DNA from: Cryptomeria japonica
Taxonomy: Eukaryota > Streptophyta > Pinopsida > Cupressales > Cupressaceae
Assembly: GCF_030272615.1 (NCBI RefSeq)
Contig: NC_081405.1
Location: 472,304,008-472,368,007 of the forward strand
DNA length: 64,000 nt
Direction of reading: 5' to 3'
The notes under the pieces were generated by a model, which made no database searches, was not told the DNA's origin, and saw nothing but the letters and a program-made list of their open reading frames with translations. Shown here one piece after another: positions 24,665 to 36,139 of the stretch. A program made the position numbers and the translations under genes. Position 1 is the stretch's first letter. Every line of letters begins with the position of its first letter.

Positions 24665-26299
24665 TCAAGCATAGAACTTCTTGAGATGAATAGAATTGAT
24701 AGGTTCATCAAACCAATCACCTTCAGGGTAGATAACTTGTATTCTCCTGAGCCATATGCTGCTACTATGACAAAAGGTCCTAGCCAATTTGGTTCAAATT
24801 TACCCTTCTTTTCTCGGTCTTGCTTATTTCTTGGATTCTCCCTTAGAACTATATCTCCAATCTAAAAAATGTGTGGCTTGACTCTATGATTATAACTTCT
24901 TGCCATTCTTTGTTGATATAATTTCAAATGATCTATTGCATTTTGGCGACGTTCCTGGATTAGCTCAAGTTCTTGGAGTCTAGAGACTCGTTGTTCTTCC
25001 TTTGGTATAATACCTTTCAAGGAAACCCGTAGAGAAGGTATCTCTACTTCTATGGGTAATATGGCTTCTGATCCATAAACTAAGCAATATGGAGTTGCCC
25101 CCGTTGGTGTGCAAATGCTTGTTCGGTATGCCCAAAGAGCAGGATTTAGCTGAATGTGCCAGTCTTTTCCAGCTTCATTGACTGTTTTCTTCAAGATTTT
25201 CAAGATAGTTTTGTTTGATGCCTCAGCTTGATCATTTCCTCGTGGATAATATGGAGTAGAAAACCTATGTTGAATATGAAATTGCTCACATAATTCCTTC
25301 ACATCTTGATTCTTAAATGGTTGTCCATTGTCAGTGATAATGGTCATAGGAAATCCATAGCGACAGACTATATAATTCAAGATGAATGATGATATTTGTC
25401 TTCATGTCACTTTTGTCAGAGGTACTGCTTCAATCCATTTAGTGAAATATTCATTAGCAATCAGAATGAACATATGTCCATTAGAGGATGAAGGATTTAT
25501 CTTTCCTACCAAATCAAGGCCCCATTGAGAAAATGGCCATGATCCGGCCATAGGATACAATTCTTGTGCTGGTGTGTGAATGAGATTCCCATGGACCTGA
25601 CATTGTTTGCATTTCTTGGCATATGTGAATGAATATATCTCCATAGTAGGCCAATAGTAACCCATACAAAGAAGTTTCTTAGCCAGTGTTAATCCACTTG
25701 AGTGTGTGCCACAAATACCTACGTGAACTTCGTTAAGAACTTTCTCAAATTCTTCTTGTTCAAGACATCTCAATAAAGTACTATCTAGACCTCGCCTATA
25801 TAAGGTATTGGCAATAATAGTATAGCGGGATGATTGATGGATAAAATTTCTTCTTTGATTGCAGGATAGGTCAAGAGGAAGAATATTCTCTTCTAAGTAC
25901 TGATAGGTTTGGTTGTATAAGGATTGACTGGTTCCCGATATATGGAAAATCATGTAGGTATGTTGGGATTGATGGTAGGGGTTAAGATATCTTCCATGAG
26001 GAATTGGTAACGCTGTTGATTCTCTCGATTTTGCAAGAGAGATGCTATTGTAGCCATTGCATCTGCTGCTTAGTTCTCATTTCTTGGGATTTGAGTGAAT
26101 GATTTTTCTTCAAAGTGTTCGTTAAATTCTTCTACCAGTTGTTTGTAGGGCATGAGCTTGTCATCCTTAGTTTGATAATCATCATTTATTTGGTTGATGA
26201 TAAGCTGTGAATCACCATAGACATGTAATTCCTTAATATTTCATTCAATAGCCATTTTGAGCCCAATAGTCAATGCTTCATATTTTGCAGTATTGTTTG
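24665..26299 (-). pseudogene. E1 RNase H C-terminus and integrase
   Basis: Left part of E1 pol after the E2 insertion. It begins in the second RNase H (LHVYGDSQLIINQIND), then the integrase: HHCC zinc domain ending AKKCKQCQ, catalytic core with WGLDLVGKINPS (first Asp), IITDNGQPF (second Asp) and QAEASNKT (Glu), so D,D,E are all present. The C-terminal part has IGDIVLRENPRN and GKFEPNWLGPFVI and ends at TGA 24667-24665. Stops include TGA near 25401 and TAG after KPHIF, and there is a stop in the RNase H. Integrase joins the DNA copy to the host genome. Confidence 0.8.
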
Positions 26300-26931
26300 T
26301 GTTAAATTTGTGCCCTAGTTCAGTAATCAAATTTGTAACATTTAATTATTTGTTGTAATTTAGTAAACCATAATCAAGTAAACTTAAGAATGAAACAAGG
26401 AAACAAAAGACAAACACAAATACCCTAGGAAAACCTCCAAGGAGGAAAAACCCAGCATTAAAGACCCATAGGTCAGATTATATATTCTCTCTTAATTGCA
26501 CAAATACAATACTTAACTTGCTTCTCTAGATTTTGATCCTTTTTATATATCACATCTGCCCTTCTCAATACTTCAATTCTACACCAAAATGCCCGATATC
26601 CTCTTGGACAAGTTCTCACAATCCTCTTTAGTAATTTCTCACCTTTAGTTGCAGAGCTGGTTTGCTGATTGCATGAATGATGAAGTGTGTTATTATGTTT
26701 GCAATTTATCTTTATTTATATGAGTCTTTAACCCATATATCCTAGGTCGACCTTAATCCCTTTTGGCACCAATTTACTTACTTGTGGCATGGGGCTTTTA
26801 GTGTATTGTGGAGGACGGGGCCAGACTTGTCTTGGGGGCACACTACCCCTTTAAGATAGGACCCAGTCCTAAATGGGTTCGGATGTTGCCTTAAGGCAAT
26901 CCAAACCCATCTTCCCTAGTTATAAACAACA
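26300..26931 (-). mobile_element. E2 3' LTR and polypurine tract
   Basis: 632 bp, starting TGTTGTTTATAAC and ending AATTTAACA on the minus strand. The polypurine tract AAGAGGGAG abuts it at 26932-26940. TATAAATAAA is at 26720-26711. Confidence 0.85.
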
Positions 26932-26984
26932 CTCCCTCTTAACTAGGGAAGAAGAGAATACATAATCTGAACCTTTAAAGTTCT

Positions 26985-27180
26985 ATCTAGCACACAAGCA
27001 TAGAATGGATCTAGCACACAAGCATAGAATTACATCTTCCACCTATCACACAAGCATAGGATGGTTCTAGCACACAAGCATAGAAAGTGTAATATACAAG
27101 TGGGTATTTACATAATTACAATTAACATCTAGCACACAGGCATAGATTGGATACTTTTCATTCTTGCACACAAGAAAAGA
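26985..27180. repeat. CTAGCACACAAGCATAGAATGG repeats in E2 3' region
   Basis: Six or seven irregular copies of a unit built on GCACACAAGCATAGA, between the RNase H stop and the polypurine tract. Spacing varies from 23 to about 45 bp. Confidence 0.7.
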
Positions 27181-27204
27181 ATGATCAAAGTGTAGCAGAT
27201 AGAG

Positions 27205-27982
27205 TCACTGAGATTGGAGCTCCCTCTCAATCAAGGTTTCATTTTCCACAATACCAAGTCTGTCTCTGAAGTATTTGAACTTCACTCTGGATAAGGGTTT
27301 GGTAAGGATATCTGCAACCTGTTCATTTGTGCTAATATACTTTAGTTGAATGGCGCCTCTTTGCACCATATCCCGAATGAAGTGATAGTGTGTTTCCACA
27401 TGTTTGGACTAGTCATGGAACACAGGATTTACTGACATCTTTGTACAACTTTGATTATCACAATGAATGGTGGTAGAACCACTAGCTTGACCAAATAATC
27501 CAACAAGGGGTTTGCGAAGCCACATTGCTTCTCTGGATGCAACAGATGCTGCAATGTGCTCAGCTTCTGCAGTGCTTAATGCTACGGAAGATTTCTTTCT
27601 ACATGCCCAAGAGATCACTACCAAGCCCAAATTGAAGCAGATACCTGAAGTACTTTTCCTATCCTTGACACTTCCTACCCAATCTAAATCTGAATAGCCT
27701 TCTAAGAAGATTAAGGTATTAAGTGAATACTGCAACCCATAACCAATAGTGCCACACAGGTATCTTAGAATGTTCTTGGTAGCCACCAAGTGAACAAGTT
27801 TAGGCAAGCTCATGAACTGACTGAGGGCATTCACAACATAACAGATATTTGGCCTTGTATTGACTAGATACATCAAGGATCCAATCAACTGCCTATAGTC
27901 AGATGGATCTACAAAATCAGAGTTAGTTGCAGAAACACTTAACTTCCTTAAGTTAGATTCCATAGGAGTATGCATGGGTTTA
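27205..27982 (-). pseudogene. E2 copia RNase H and C-terminus
   Basis: Continuation of the reverse transcriptase at 45628 after the E3 insertion. Contains the copia connection region (YRQLIGSLMYLVNTRPNI), then RNase H with GYSDLDWVGSVKDRKSTSG, SSVALSTAEAEHIAAS, and the end ADILTKPLSRVKF, a copia hallmark. A TAG stop separates NPVFHD from SKHVETHYHF. Ends at 27205. Confidence 0.85.
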
Positions 27983-27987
27983 CAATC

Positions 27988-29188
27988 TGTGTGAGCTTGA
28001 ATTTCATCCTTAGAATGTTACCTGTAATAAGTTAGTTTCACAAAATACAATAGAAATGCATACAGGAAATGCAAAATCCACCAATGAAACTACATGAAAT
28101 ACATACTTAAATAAAACATTATTTTACCTTCATGGCTTATGTCTCATTGTGTCCTAACTCCACTGTTCCTGGTTGCAGATGGTGTGCTCTCAGACAATGC
28201 ATTGTTGGCTTCCAAGATGGCATATGAAGAATGGACTGATAACTTGTAATTAACTGATAGTATGATATGCAAAGCTACATGATTATGCTAAAATGATAAT
28301 ACTATATGATTATATTGCTAAAATGGTATTTTCTATTTGCTTCAAAAACTCACGGATGCATAAGATTAGCTTGCAAAATGCACTTGAAGTCTCTTGAAGT
28401 CTCTTGAAGTCTCTTGAAGTCTCACTCTCTCTCAACTGAAGCTCTTGATTTTATAGACTTTGAGAGGATAAGATGATGTGGCTCAGATCAATGGTCTTGA
28501 TCAGATCTGCAGATTTGAATGGTTGTGAGCAAAGGTGAAGGTTGAGAGAAAGGGGGAAGGAGAAGACAAGTGTCACTCATCTCACCTTGACTGGGTTGCT
28601 GACTGAGGGAATCTAGGGATGTTTGGAGGAAATTTAGGCATGATAGGACAAGTGGACTCAAGTCCTTCCTAAGATGTAGGGGGTGTTGGAGAGAATATAG
28701 GAAATGGTTATGAAATATGTGTACGTACACAATTTTCATTAAGTTTGAAAGTTGAAGATAAATCATGAATTAATATTTAAGGATTATTAATTTCTTTAGC
28801 CACATGTTTGATGAGTTGGCAAAGGGAAGATGAAGTGGAGATGGAGGGTGAGTTGGATAAGGGATTAAATAATTTAAGAATTATTTAATATTTGAGACTA
28901 TAGGATAGGAGAATAACTATTAAATATTGGATATTTAATTGATTGGAGAAGATAATTAAATATTAGATATTTAATTAACTCGGTTAGAGGAATAATTAAA
29001 TATTAGATATTTAATTAATTAGAAGAATAGGATAAATGAATTAATTAATAAAATATTAATTAATAGAAAGACATGAAAATGAATTAAATAAATTAATCTT
29101 TTCAAATTAACTATTTAATAGACGAATAATTATTAAATAAATATAAAATATTTATTTAATTGCTCATATCCAATTTTAGGTGTATACA
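27988..29188 (-). mobile_element. E3 3' LTR
   Basis: 1201 bp, TGTATACACC...CTCACACA on the minus strand. It has TATAAAA at 28455-28449 and palindromic TTAAATATTAGATATTTAA-type repeats in U3 (about 28918-29025). Confidence 0.95.
28383..28422. repeat. CTTGAAGTCT x4 at the predicted transcription start
   Basis: Four perfect 10-bp units, 27 bp downstream of the TATA box on the minus strand. The partner LTR has two units (44837-44856) and the E1 LTR none in this form. Confidence 0.9.
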
Positions 29189-29203
29189 TTTTTCCCCTCT
29201 TTG
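29189..29203 (-). other. E3 polypurine tract
   Basis: AAAGAGGGGAAAAA on the minus strand, directly before the LTR start TGTATACACC. Confidence 0.8.
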
Positions 29204-29527
29204 AAATGAGGTCGAGACAACATTGTTTCAAAGATTAAATCAAGTCTCGAGAATGCCTGATAGAAATTGAAAATCTAGATTGTGTGCCCCCTCAGGAGAT
29301 TGATCATGAAATTGTTGAAAATTTTAGTATGAGTGATTAATCTCATGATTAATGTGATAAGAAATTTAGTCAATTAAATTCATTTGCAAAAAAAACAAAT
29401 TAAATTGCCCCATTTTTGAAATTAATTACTCTTGAAATAGTAAATATAAAATTAACCAGGGCTAATTTTAACTTCATTGTTATCCTTGTCAGCTTTTGGA
29501 GAGAATATTCTTGCTGAGGTGGCCAAA

Positions 29528-32500
29528 ATGGTGATTCTCGTAAAGAACCATCGATTCGAGCGAGTTCGGCGATTTCAGCGGCCAGCCGAGTATGGGTATC
29601 CAGTATGTATCTTATCCCGAGCTTTGTTTTCAAGTTTTTGTTCAAAATTCCATGTTTTAGGCGCTCTTTTTGGAATTTTTGAAAATTTTGATTTTTTCAT
29701 TTTTTAGATTAGCGCATTTGCAATTTAGTTTAGCGCATATGCCATGTTGTTTAGCGCAAACGCTTGATTTAGCGCTTTTGCTTTGTATGTTAGCACAAAT
29801 GCATAGATGGTTAGCGCTTTTGTATGTTTTAGCACTTTTGTTTGATTTGTTAGCGCAAATGCATGAAATGGTAGCGCTTTTGCATAGAATAGTGCATATG
29901 CATCGTTGTTTAGTGCATATGCTTTTGCTTATAATAGTGCATATGCATCGTTGTTTAGCGCATATGCTTGATAGGATAGCTCTTTTGTTCAAAGTTGGTA
30001 TTTTTTTGATAAGTGCGAAGGTTTAAAATCACTTTTGATGATTAGATTTATCATGTGTAATATGCATTGTGGATGAAATAGAGTCTTGATTGTTTGATTG
30101 CATGATTGATAGATAGTTTTGATTGTTTAATCAAGTAGCTTTGAGTAGCTTGATTAATAAAGTAGTTCTGATTAGCTTGAGTGATAAGTTGGATGATTGA
30201 GTAGCTGTGATTAGCTTGATTGATAGATTTGATGATTGAGTAGCTTTGTTTAGCTTGATTGATAGATAGCTTTGTTTAGCTTGATTGAGTAGATTTGATG
30301 ATTGTGTAGCTTTGTTTAACTTGATTGAGTAGCTTTGATTATTGTGTAACTTTTTTTAGCTTGATTGAGTAGCTCTAAGAAACTGATTTAGTTTTTGATG
30401 CAAGAGCTTGGTAGAGTTTTTGATCAAACTTAGTGATTGATAATAAACCATGATTGATAGGTTTAAAATGATTTGATAGCTTAAGTTGCTTCAATTTGAT
30501 TTGATTGATTGGTTTGATTGGTTGATAGCTTGATTGATTTGATTTAGTTTGATTTGATTTATTAGTAGATGATTGAGTTAGTTTGATTTGATTGATTGTT
30601 TTCTCTGGACAAATAGGAGAAACTTGATGTTCTCCAGTGTCGGGACAAATTACCGGCCATACGTCATTTAGTTCCGGAGTTATCCCATGCTGAGATTAGA
30701 CACATAGATGCCTGTGGTTTACGTCATTTATTGTTTATGCCAGAGATTACACATAACAGAGGTTTTTTGAATGCATTAGCTGAGAGATGGCATAGTGAGC
30801 ATAACAGTTTCCACCTACTGACGGGTGAGATTAGTGTTACCCTAGAGGATGTCTATAGGATTCTGCATATCCCAGTGACTAGGGAGCTAGTGCAGTACGA
30901 TTATCAGGATTGCGTTGGGACCAAGGCTTGCAGAGTCATTTTTGCTGATGAGAGCATCAGTAGAGGAGAGATCCGATGGTTAGACATGGTGATGTACTAT
31001 GAGACTCTTCCTGTTATTCTTGCTGGTTTGATTGGTGGTTTTATCTGTCCTGATAGGCGATCTTGAGGCTTTTTGGTTGGATGGGGTGAGGTGCTACTGA
31101 GCATGATGCAGCATCGGACGCGATATGCTTGGGGTGTTTGTATGCTAGCACATTTATATCATGATCTACACTAGGTTGTGTATGATGAGAGTGCGAGTTT
31201 ATCTATAGGATGTACGTTATTACAGATCTGGTGCTGGGAGCACATTGCTATTACACGGCCTATCCATCATAGAGTTCATGGAGAGAGGCAACCATATGTT
31301 TATTTTTATGCAGGTGTTCTTACTCAGCCCAAGCTGGGTAAGATGGAGTATTGGCGTTGGGTTCTTGATTCTTTGGATAGCATTATTTGGAGACCATATG
31401 TGATTTATGCTCGGCGATACAGAGATAGGCGAGATTGGGGACCATCTTTGTCATTTGAGATTGCTCGTGCAGAGTTTGTTGCTACTCCGAGAGTGACTTA
31501 CAATATGAGATTACACATTCTTGATCCTAGGGTTACTGCAGAGTATGCTCAGTATTTATTAGCTCATCCATTTCCTCGGATTACGGATCCAGCAGATCCT
31601 CCTCCTAGCTCAGGAGATGACGATGATGATTCAGATGATCCTGTTAGCAGGAGATGGAGATGTAGACAAGAGCTTAGAGCTGCACATGAGGCTAGGAGAG
31701 GTGGAGATGATGATGGGGATGGAGGTGGTGGTGGTGGTGGACCTGGACGGAGAGGACATCAATTGAGAGTCCGTGGAGGACCATTTGGACCGACTAGCAG
31801 GATTGATAGACCTCGTCGTATGAGTGGGAGAGGTGATGGACGGATTGGGAGGGATACTGGCAGGGTAGGGATAAGATCACCTAGAGGATTGCCAATGACA
31901 GGGGGTAGGGTGACTGGACTAGATGGGGGTTGTGAGAGAGGTATTGATTTTGGACATATTCAGCCAGATCCTAGAGTTATTACAGCTCATGGTGGTGATG
32001 ATGAGGATCCCGAGGATCATATTCCTCTGATTAGACAATGGGTTCAAAGAGTTACTCGGACTGAGGTTCCAGTAGTTGGACAGGTTGGTGGTGAGGGGAT
32101 TGGGATTCATGCACTACAGCAGGATCTACCAGAGTAGGTTGCACCAGTGCAGGATATGCCAAAGCATGTTGTGCCAAGGCATGATACTATTGACAGTTTG
32201 AGAGCACAAATTGATCAGCTTCAAGCATAGATACAAACTCTTATGACTGAGAGAGACACAACTGTTAGGAGACATCAGGATACTCAGGGTCTTCTAGATC
32301 ATATTCAGCAGGTTGGGTCAGGTACTCTCTCAGTGGACACAATTAGAGCATTATTTCGGGTCGGGAAGGAGACTTCCTACTACCGACGACGATATGAGGA
32401 GGCAGTTGCAGAGAGCCAAAGAGCAGGTAGTTATCAGACCACCGTGTTGATGGATACTAGCAGTGGTGGGGTCATGGGACCTCCTCAGAGGAGTGGTGAG

Positions 32501-32587
32501 CATGGTAGACAGGCATCTGGAGGATCTTCTCGCCCATGGCCACAAAGACAGATAGAGTCAGGTGGTAGTGGTACAAGAGAGCCGTGA
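29528..32587 (+). pseudogene. E3 antisense PMD (MAIN-like) gene, two exons
   Basis: Exon 1 (29528-29602) is an open 25-codon frame: MVILVKNHRFERVRRF...EYGYP. Intron 29603-30616 (1014 bp) has GTATGT and AAATAG ends. Exon 2 (30617 on) is in phase 0: EKLDVLQCRDKL, IRHLVPEL, CGLRHLLFMPEITHNRG, ALAERWHSE, FHLLTGEISVTLEDVYRIL, YYETLPVILAGLIGGF, CMLAHLYHDLH, CWEHIAITRP. This is the plant mobile domain (roughly exon-2 residues 1-260). The tail has an Asp run, a Gly-run with Arg-Gly pairs, and a possible coiled coil, ending TREP. Stops: TGA at 31064, TAG at 31172, TAG at 32135 and TAG at 32228. About 50 codons present in E1 after the IIWRPY region are missing in frame. It converges on pol; the upstream LTR, read backwards, would have to supply the promoter. 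Confidence 0.8.
29711..29990 (+). repeat. TTAGCGC(A/T)TTTGC motif array in E3 PMD intron
   Basis: About 14 copies, about 20 bp apart, of TTAGCGCTTTTG or TTAGCGCATATGC with GTGC and GCAC variants. It is followed (30100-30600) by degenerate repeats of AGCTTGATTGA and TAGCTTTGATT. Confidence 0.8.
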
Positions 32588-34548
32588 CTTTGATTTGAGG
32601 CACTTGTATTGTTGTGTCTGATATCATTGTATACTTGGACTTTTATTGTTTTATGATGATCTATATGCAGACATGGTTTCTATATGATGATGCTTTTATT
32701 TATGCATGTTGTTTTATTTGATGATGTTCTATATGCTTATATGTTTTAATTTTATGGATGCAAATGAGTAGATGAATAATGATATGATAATATCTTACAT
32801 GATGCAAATGATAAATGTTTTTGATTTTTGATTTTGATGACCTTAGATGGAAATGCAAATGATCACTTAACTTAAATGATGCAAATGCAAATGATCTATA
32901 TGAAAATGCAAATGAAATGATTGCTTAATGCTTAGGATGATGTATATACAAAAAAAATGTTTTTGGATTTTCATGTATGCCACTAAATGATAAATGGAAT
33001 GATAATGCAGATAATAATGATACACTATATGAAATGCACTTACTTGAATGCAATTAACGCAATGATTTATACGGATTTACACATGAATGATTGATTTGTT
33101 TTTTATTTATATGTTATGCTTATAATGATTATGAATCTAAGTGAAAAAGATGCAACTAAATGATCTTTATACAATGATAATGTAGATAATAATGATGATA
33201 CACTACATGAAATGCACTTAATTGAATGCAATTAATGCGAAAATGCAGCTAAAATGGATTAAAAAAAATGAATGCACCTACAATGATTAAATGCAAATTG
33301 TTTTTATTTGTCCAAGTATACTCAATCTTTATTTATGACCGTTGATTTGTTAATGAAATGATATGCTTATAATGCAACTTGACAAATGAATGCTTATAAT
33401 GCAAACGAATAATGAACTAATGAAATGATCTAACTAAAAAATTAGACTGCCATTCTTCATATGTCATCGGGTAGCAGTGCTTGTTTTCATCATTGAGCTT
33501 TAAATGTTGTAAGAAAATACAAGCAACTTGACATAATGATTCAAGATGACCTGAGTATTGCTTACATGGATTTTGATATAGCAAGTTAATACAAGCAACT
33601 TGATATAATGGACCAAGTTGACCTAAGTATTGCTTGCAGAACAGACAAGGAGTATCTCCTTTCATGCATGACTTGGAACGTCCTCCTTGATCTTTTGTTG
33701 ATCATATCCTGAGACAAGTTCATACCGTAGTAAGAGATAAACCACAGACAACAATCAAAGAAAATAATCATGCCCCATCATAGCTTCTCTAGTCATGGAC
33801 ATCCTTGAGTTGCATAGAGTACATGATTAGCAATAAAATCAAGATATAAACACTGAATCTTGTATGTCATTCACATGTTCTAATGGTCATTAACTGATAT
33901 AATCATCTTAATGAATGATATTTGATAATCCTTTATAGCTTGCTGGTTGATCCTTCATTTTCTAAGTTTGACAATTCAGTTGTTGATGAGATGCCTTGAT
34001 TTTCGTTTCTTTGTTGCTTGTTATCTGTTTCGAAATCCTAGGTGTTTTTGGATTTTCTAAATTTCAAAAGATCACCTTAGCAAAAGGAATTCAGGATTTT
34101 GCCCCCAGTGGAAAAAAAAAGATTTTATTATGGATATATGAATTGATCAAGATCCAAACCATAGTGGGATACAAATGCAGATTGATTGATTGATTCTGAT
34201 AAGGTCCAAGACAGTGACTACGACAAGTATGTCAAAGATTGATAAATGTTGGTAGGCTGCACATTTTTTGCTAAATGGTTCAGAGCAATGGATATGAAAG
34301 ATGGAATGGATAAGCTAAGATAGATGGAAGTGATAAATGTGAGAGGATGGAGTGGATAGGTGTGCAAAGCAATCTCATGGATGGAGGAACCCACTTTTTA
34401 GATAGTGCCTGTTTACCAGGTTTTCACCATCTAAATTTATTGCATCTTCGTTGTTTTATATTTTTTAGGGATTTTCTGCTTTTCTGATTTTTACTAATTT
34501 CTTCAGGACTTTATATGCCTTTTATTGATTTTTCTAGGACTTTATATC
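32588..34548. other. E3 region between convergent gene ends
   Basis: AT-rich, non-coding, homologous to 22807-24664. Contains many ATGATG/ATGCAAATGA-like pieces and a diverged duplication with core ATACAAGCAACTTGA (about 33515-33650). Possible overlap zone of sense and antisense transcripts. Confidence 0.6.
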
Positions 34549-35851
34549 TCAAGCATAGAATTTCTTGAGATGGATAGAATTGATAGGTTCATCAAACCAA
34601 TCACCTTCTGGGGTAGATAATTTGTATGCTCTTGATCCATATGTTGCTACTATGACAAAAGGTCCTAGCCAATTTGGTTCAAATTTGCCCTTCTTTTCCC
34701 GATCTTGCTGATTTCTCGGATTCTCCCTTAGAACTATGTCTCCAATCTAGAAAATGTGTGGCTTGACTTTGTGGTTATAGCTTCTTGCCATTATTTGTTG
34801 ATATACTTTCAAATGGTCTGTTGCATTTTGGTGACGTTCCTGAATTAGTTCTAGTTCTTGGAGTCAAGAGACTCTTTGTTCTTCTTCTGGTATAAGACCA
34901 TGCAAGGATACTTGTAGAGAAGGTATCTCTACTTCTATAGGTAATATCGCTTGATCCATAGACCAAACAATATGGAGTTGCCCCTGTTGGAGTGTAGACA
35001 CTAGTTCTATATGCCCAAAGAGCAGGATTTAGTTGAATGTGCCAATCTTTTCCAGCTTCATTGACTATTTTCTTCAAGATTTTTAAAATAGTTTTGTTTG
35101 ATGCCTCAGCTTGACCATTACCTTGTGGATAATATGGAGTAGAGAACCTATATTGGATATGAAATTTTTCACATAGCTCTTTTACATCTTGATTTTTGAA
35201 TGGTCTTCCATTATTAGTGATATTGGTCATAGGAACTCCATAGCGACAGATTATGTAATTCAAGATGAATGATGATATTTGTTTTCCCACCATTGTTGTT
35301 AAAGGCACTGCTTCAATCCACTTAGTAAAATATTTAGTAGCAACTAGAATGAATTTATGGCCATTAGAAGATGAGGGATTGATCTTTCCTACCAAATCCA
35401 GGCCCCACTGTGAAAATGGCCATGACCTTGTCATAGGATATAACTCTCGTGTTGGTGCATGAATTAGATTTCCATGAATTTGACATTGTTTACACTTTTT
35501 AGCATAGGTGAATGAGTCTCTTTCCATAGTAGGCCAAAAGTAACCCATACGAATAAGTTTCTTAGCCAATGTTAAACCACTTGAGTGTGTACCACAAATA
35601 CCCGCATGAATGTCATTAAGAACTCTTTCAGATTCATCTTTTTCCATACATCTCAATAATGTACCATCTAGACCATGCCTATATAGGATATCAGCAATAA
35701 TGGTATAGCGAGAGGACTGACGGATAAAGTTTCTTTGTTGATTTTGAGATAATTCCATAGGAAGGATATGACCTTTTAAATATTGGTAGGTTTGACCATA
35801 TAAGGATTGACTGGTTCCTGATATATGGCAAATTCGATAGGTATGCTGGGA
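34549..35851 (-). pseudogene. E3 integrase
   Basis: N-terminal zinc domain (HAGICGTHSSG...KKCKQCQ), then the core: WGLDLVGKINPS with the first Asp, MTNITNNGRPF where the second catalytic Asp (ITDNG in E1) is Asn, and GNGQAEASNKT with the Glu. A frameshift follows at CLVYGSS (E1 has CLVYGSEAILP). The C-terminal region remains recognisable in another frame and ends at TGA 34551-34549. Loss of the second Asp should abolish strand transfer. Confidence 0.85.
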
Positions 35852-36139
35852 TTAAATGGTAGGGGTTAATATATCTTCCACAAGAAACTCGAAATGTTGT
35901 TGATTCTCTTTATTTTGCAAGAGAGATGCTATTGTAGCCATTGCATCTGCTGCTTTATTTTCATTTCTGGGAATCTGGGTGAATGCGATTTCTTTAAAAT
36001 GTCCTTTAAATTCTTCCACCAGTTGTTTGTATGGCATAAGCTTATCATCCTTTGTTTGATATTCATCATTTATTTGATTAATGACAAGTTGTGAATCACC
36101 ATAGACATGTAGTTCTTTGACATTCCATTCAATGGCCAT
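35852..36139 (-). pseudogene. E3 second RNase H, C-terminal part
   Basis: Encodes NVKELHVYGDSQLVINQIND and TQIPRNENKAADAMATIASL, the C-terminal half of the archaeal-like RNase H that marks the Tat lineage. It is one frame off the upstream pol frame because of an indel near 36130, and ends in a TAA. Confidence 0.8.

Noticed and set aside
29711-29990. Regularly spaced repeat array as a CRISPR array
   Set aside because: Units are degenerate, spacers are short and similar, and the context is a plant retrotransposon.
30617-32587. PMD gene as an ordinary host gene
   Set aside because: It lies within the LTR boundaries of E3, and E1 carries a homologue at the same internal place, so it belongs to the element.
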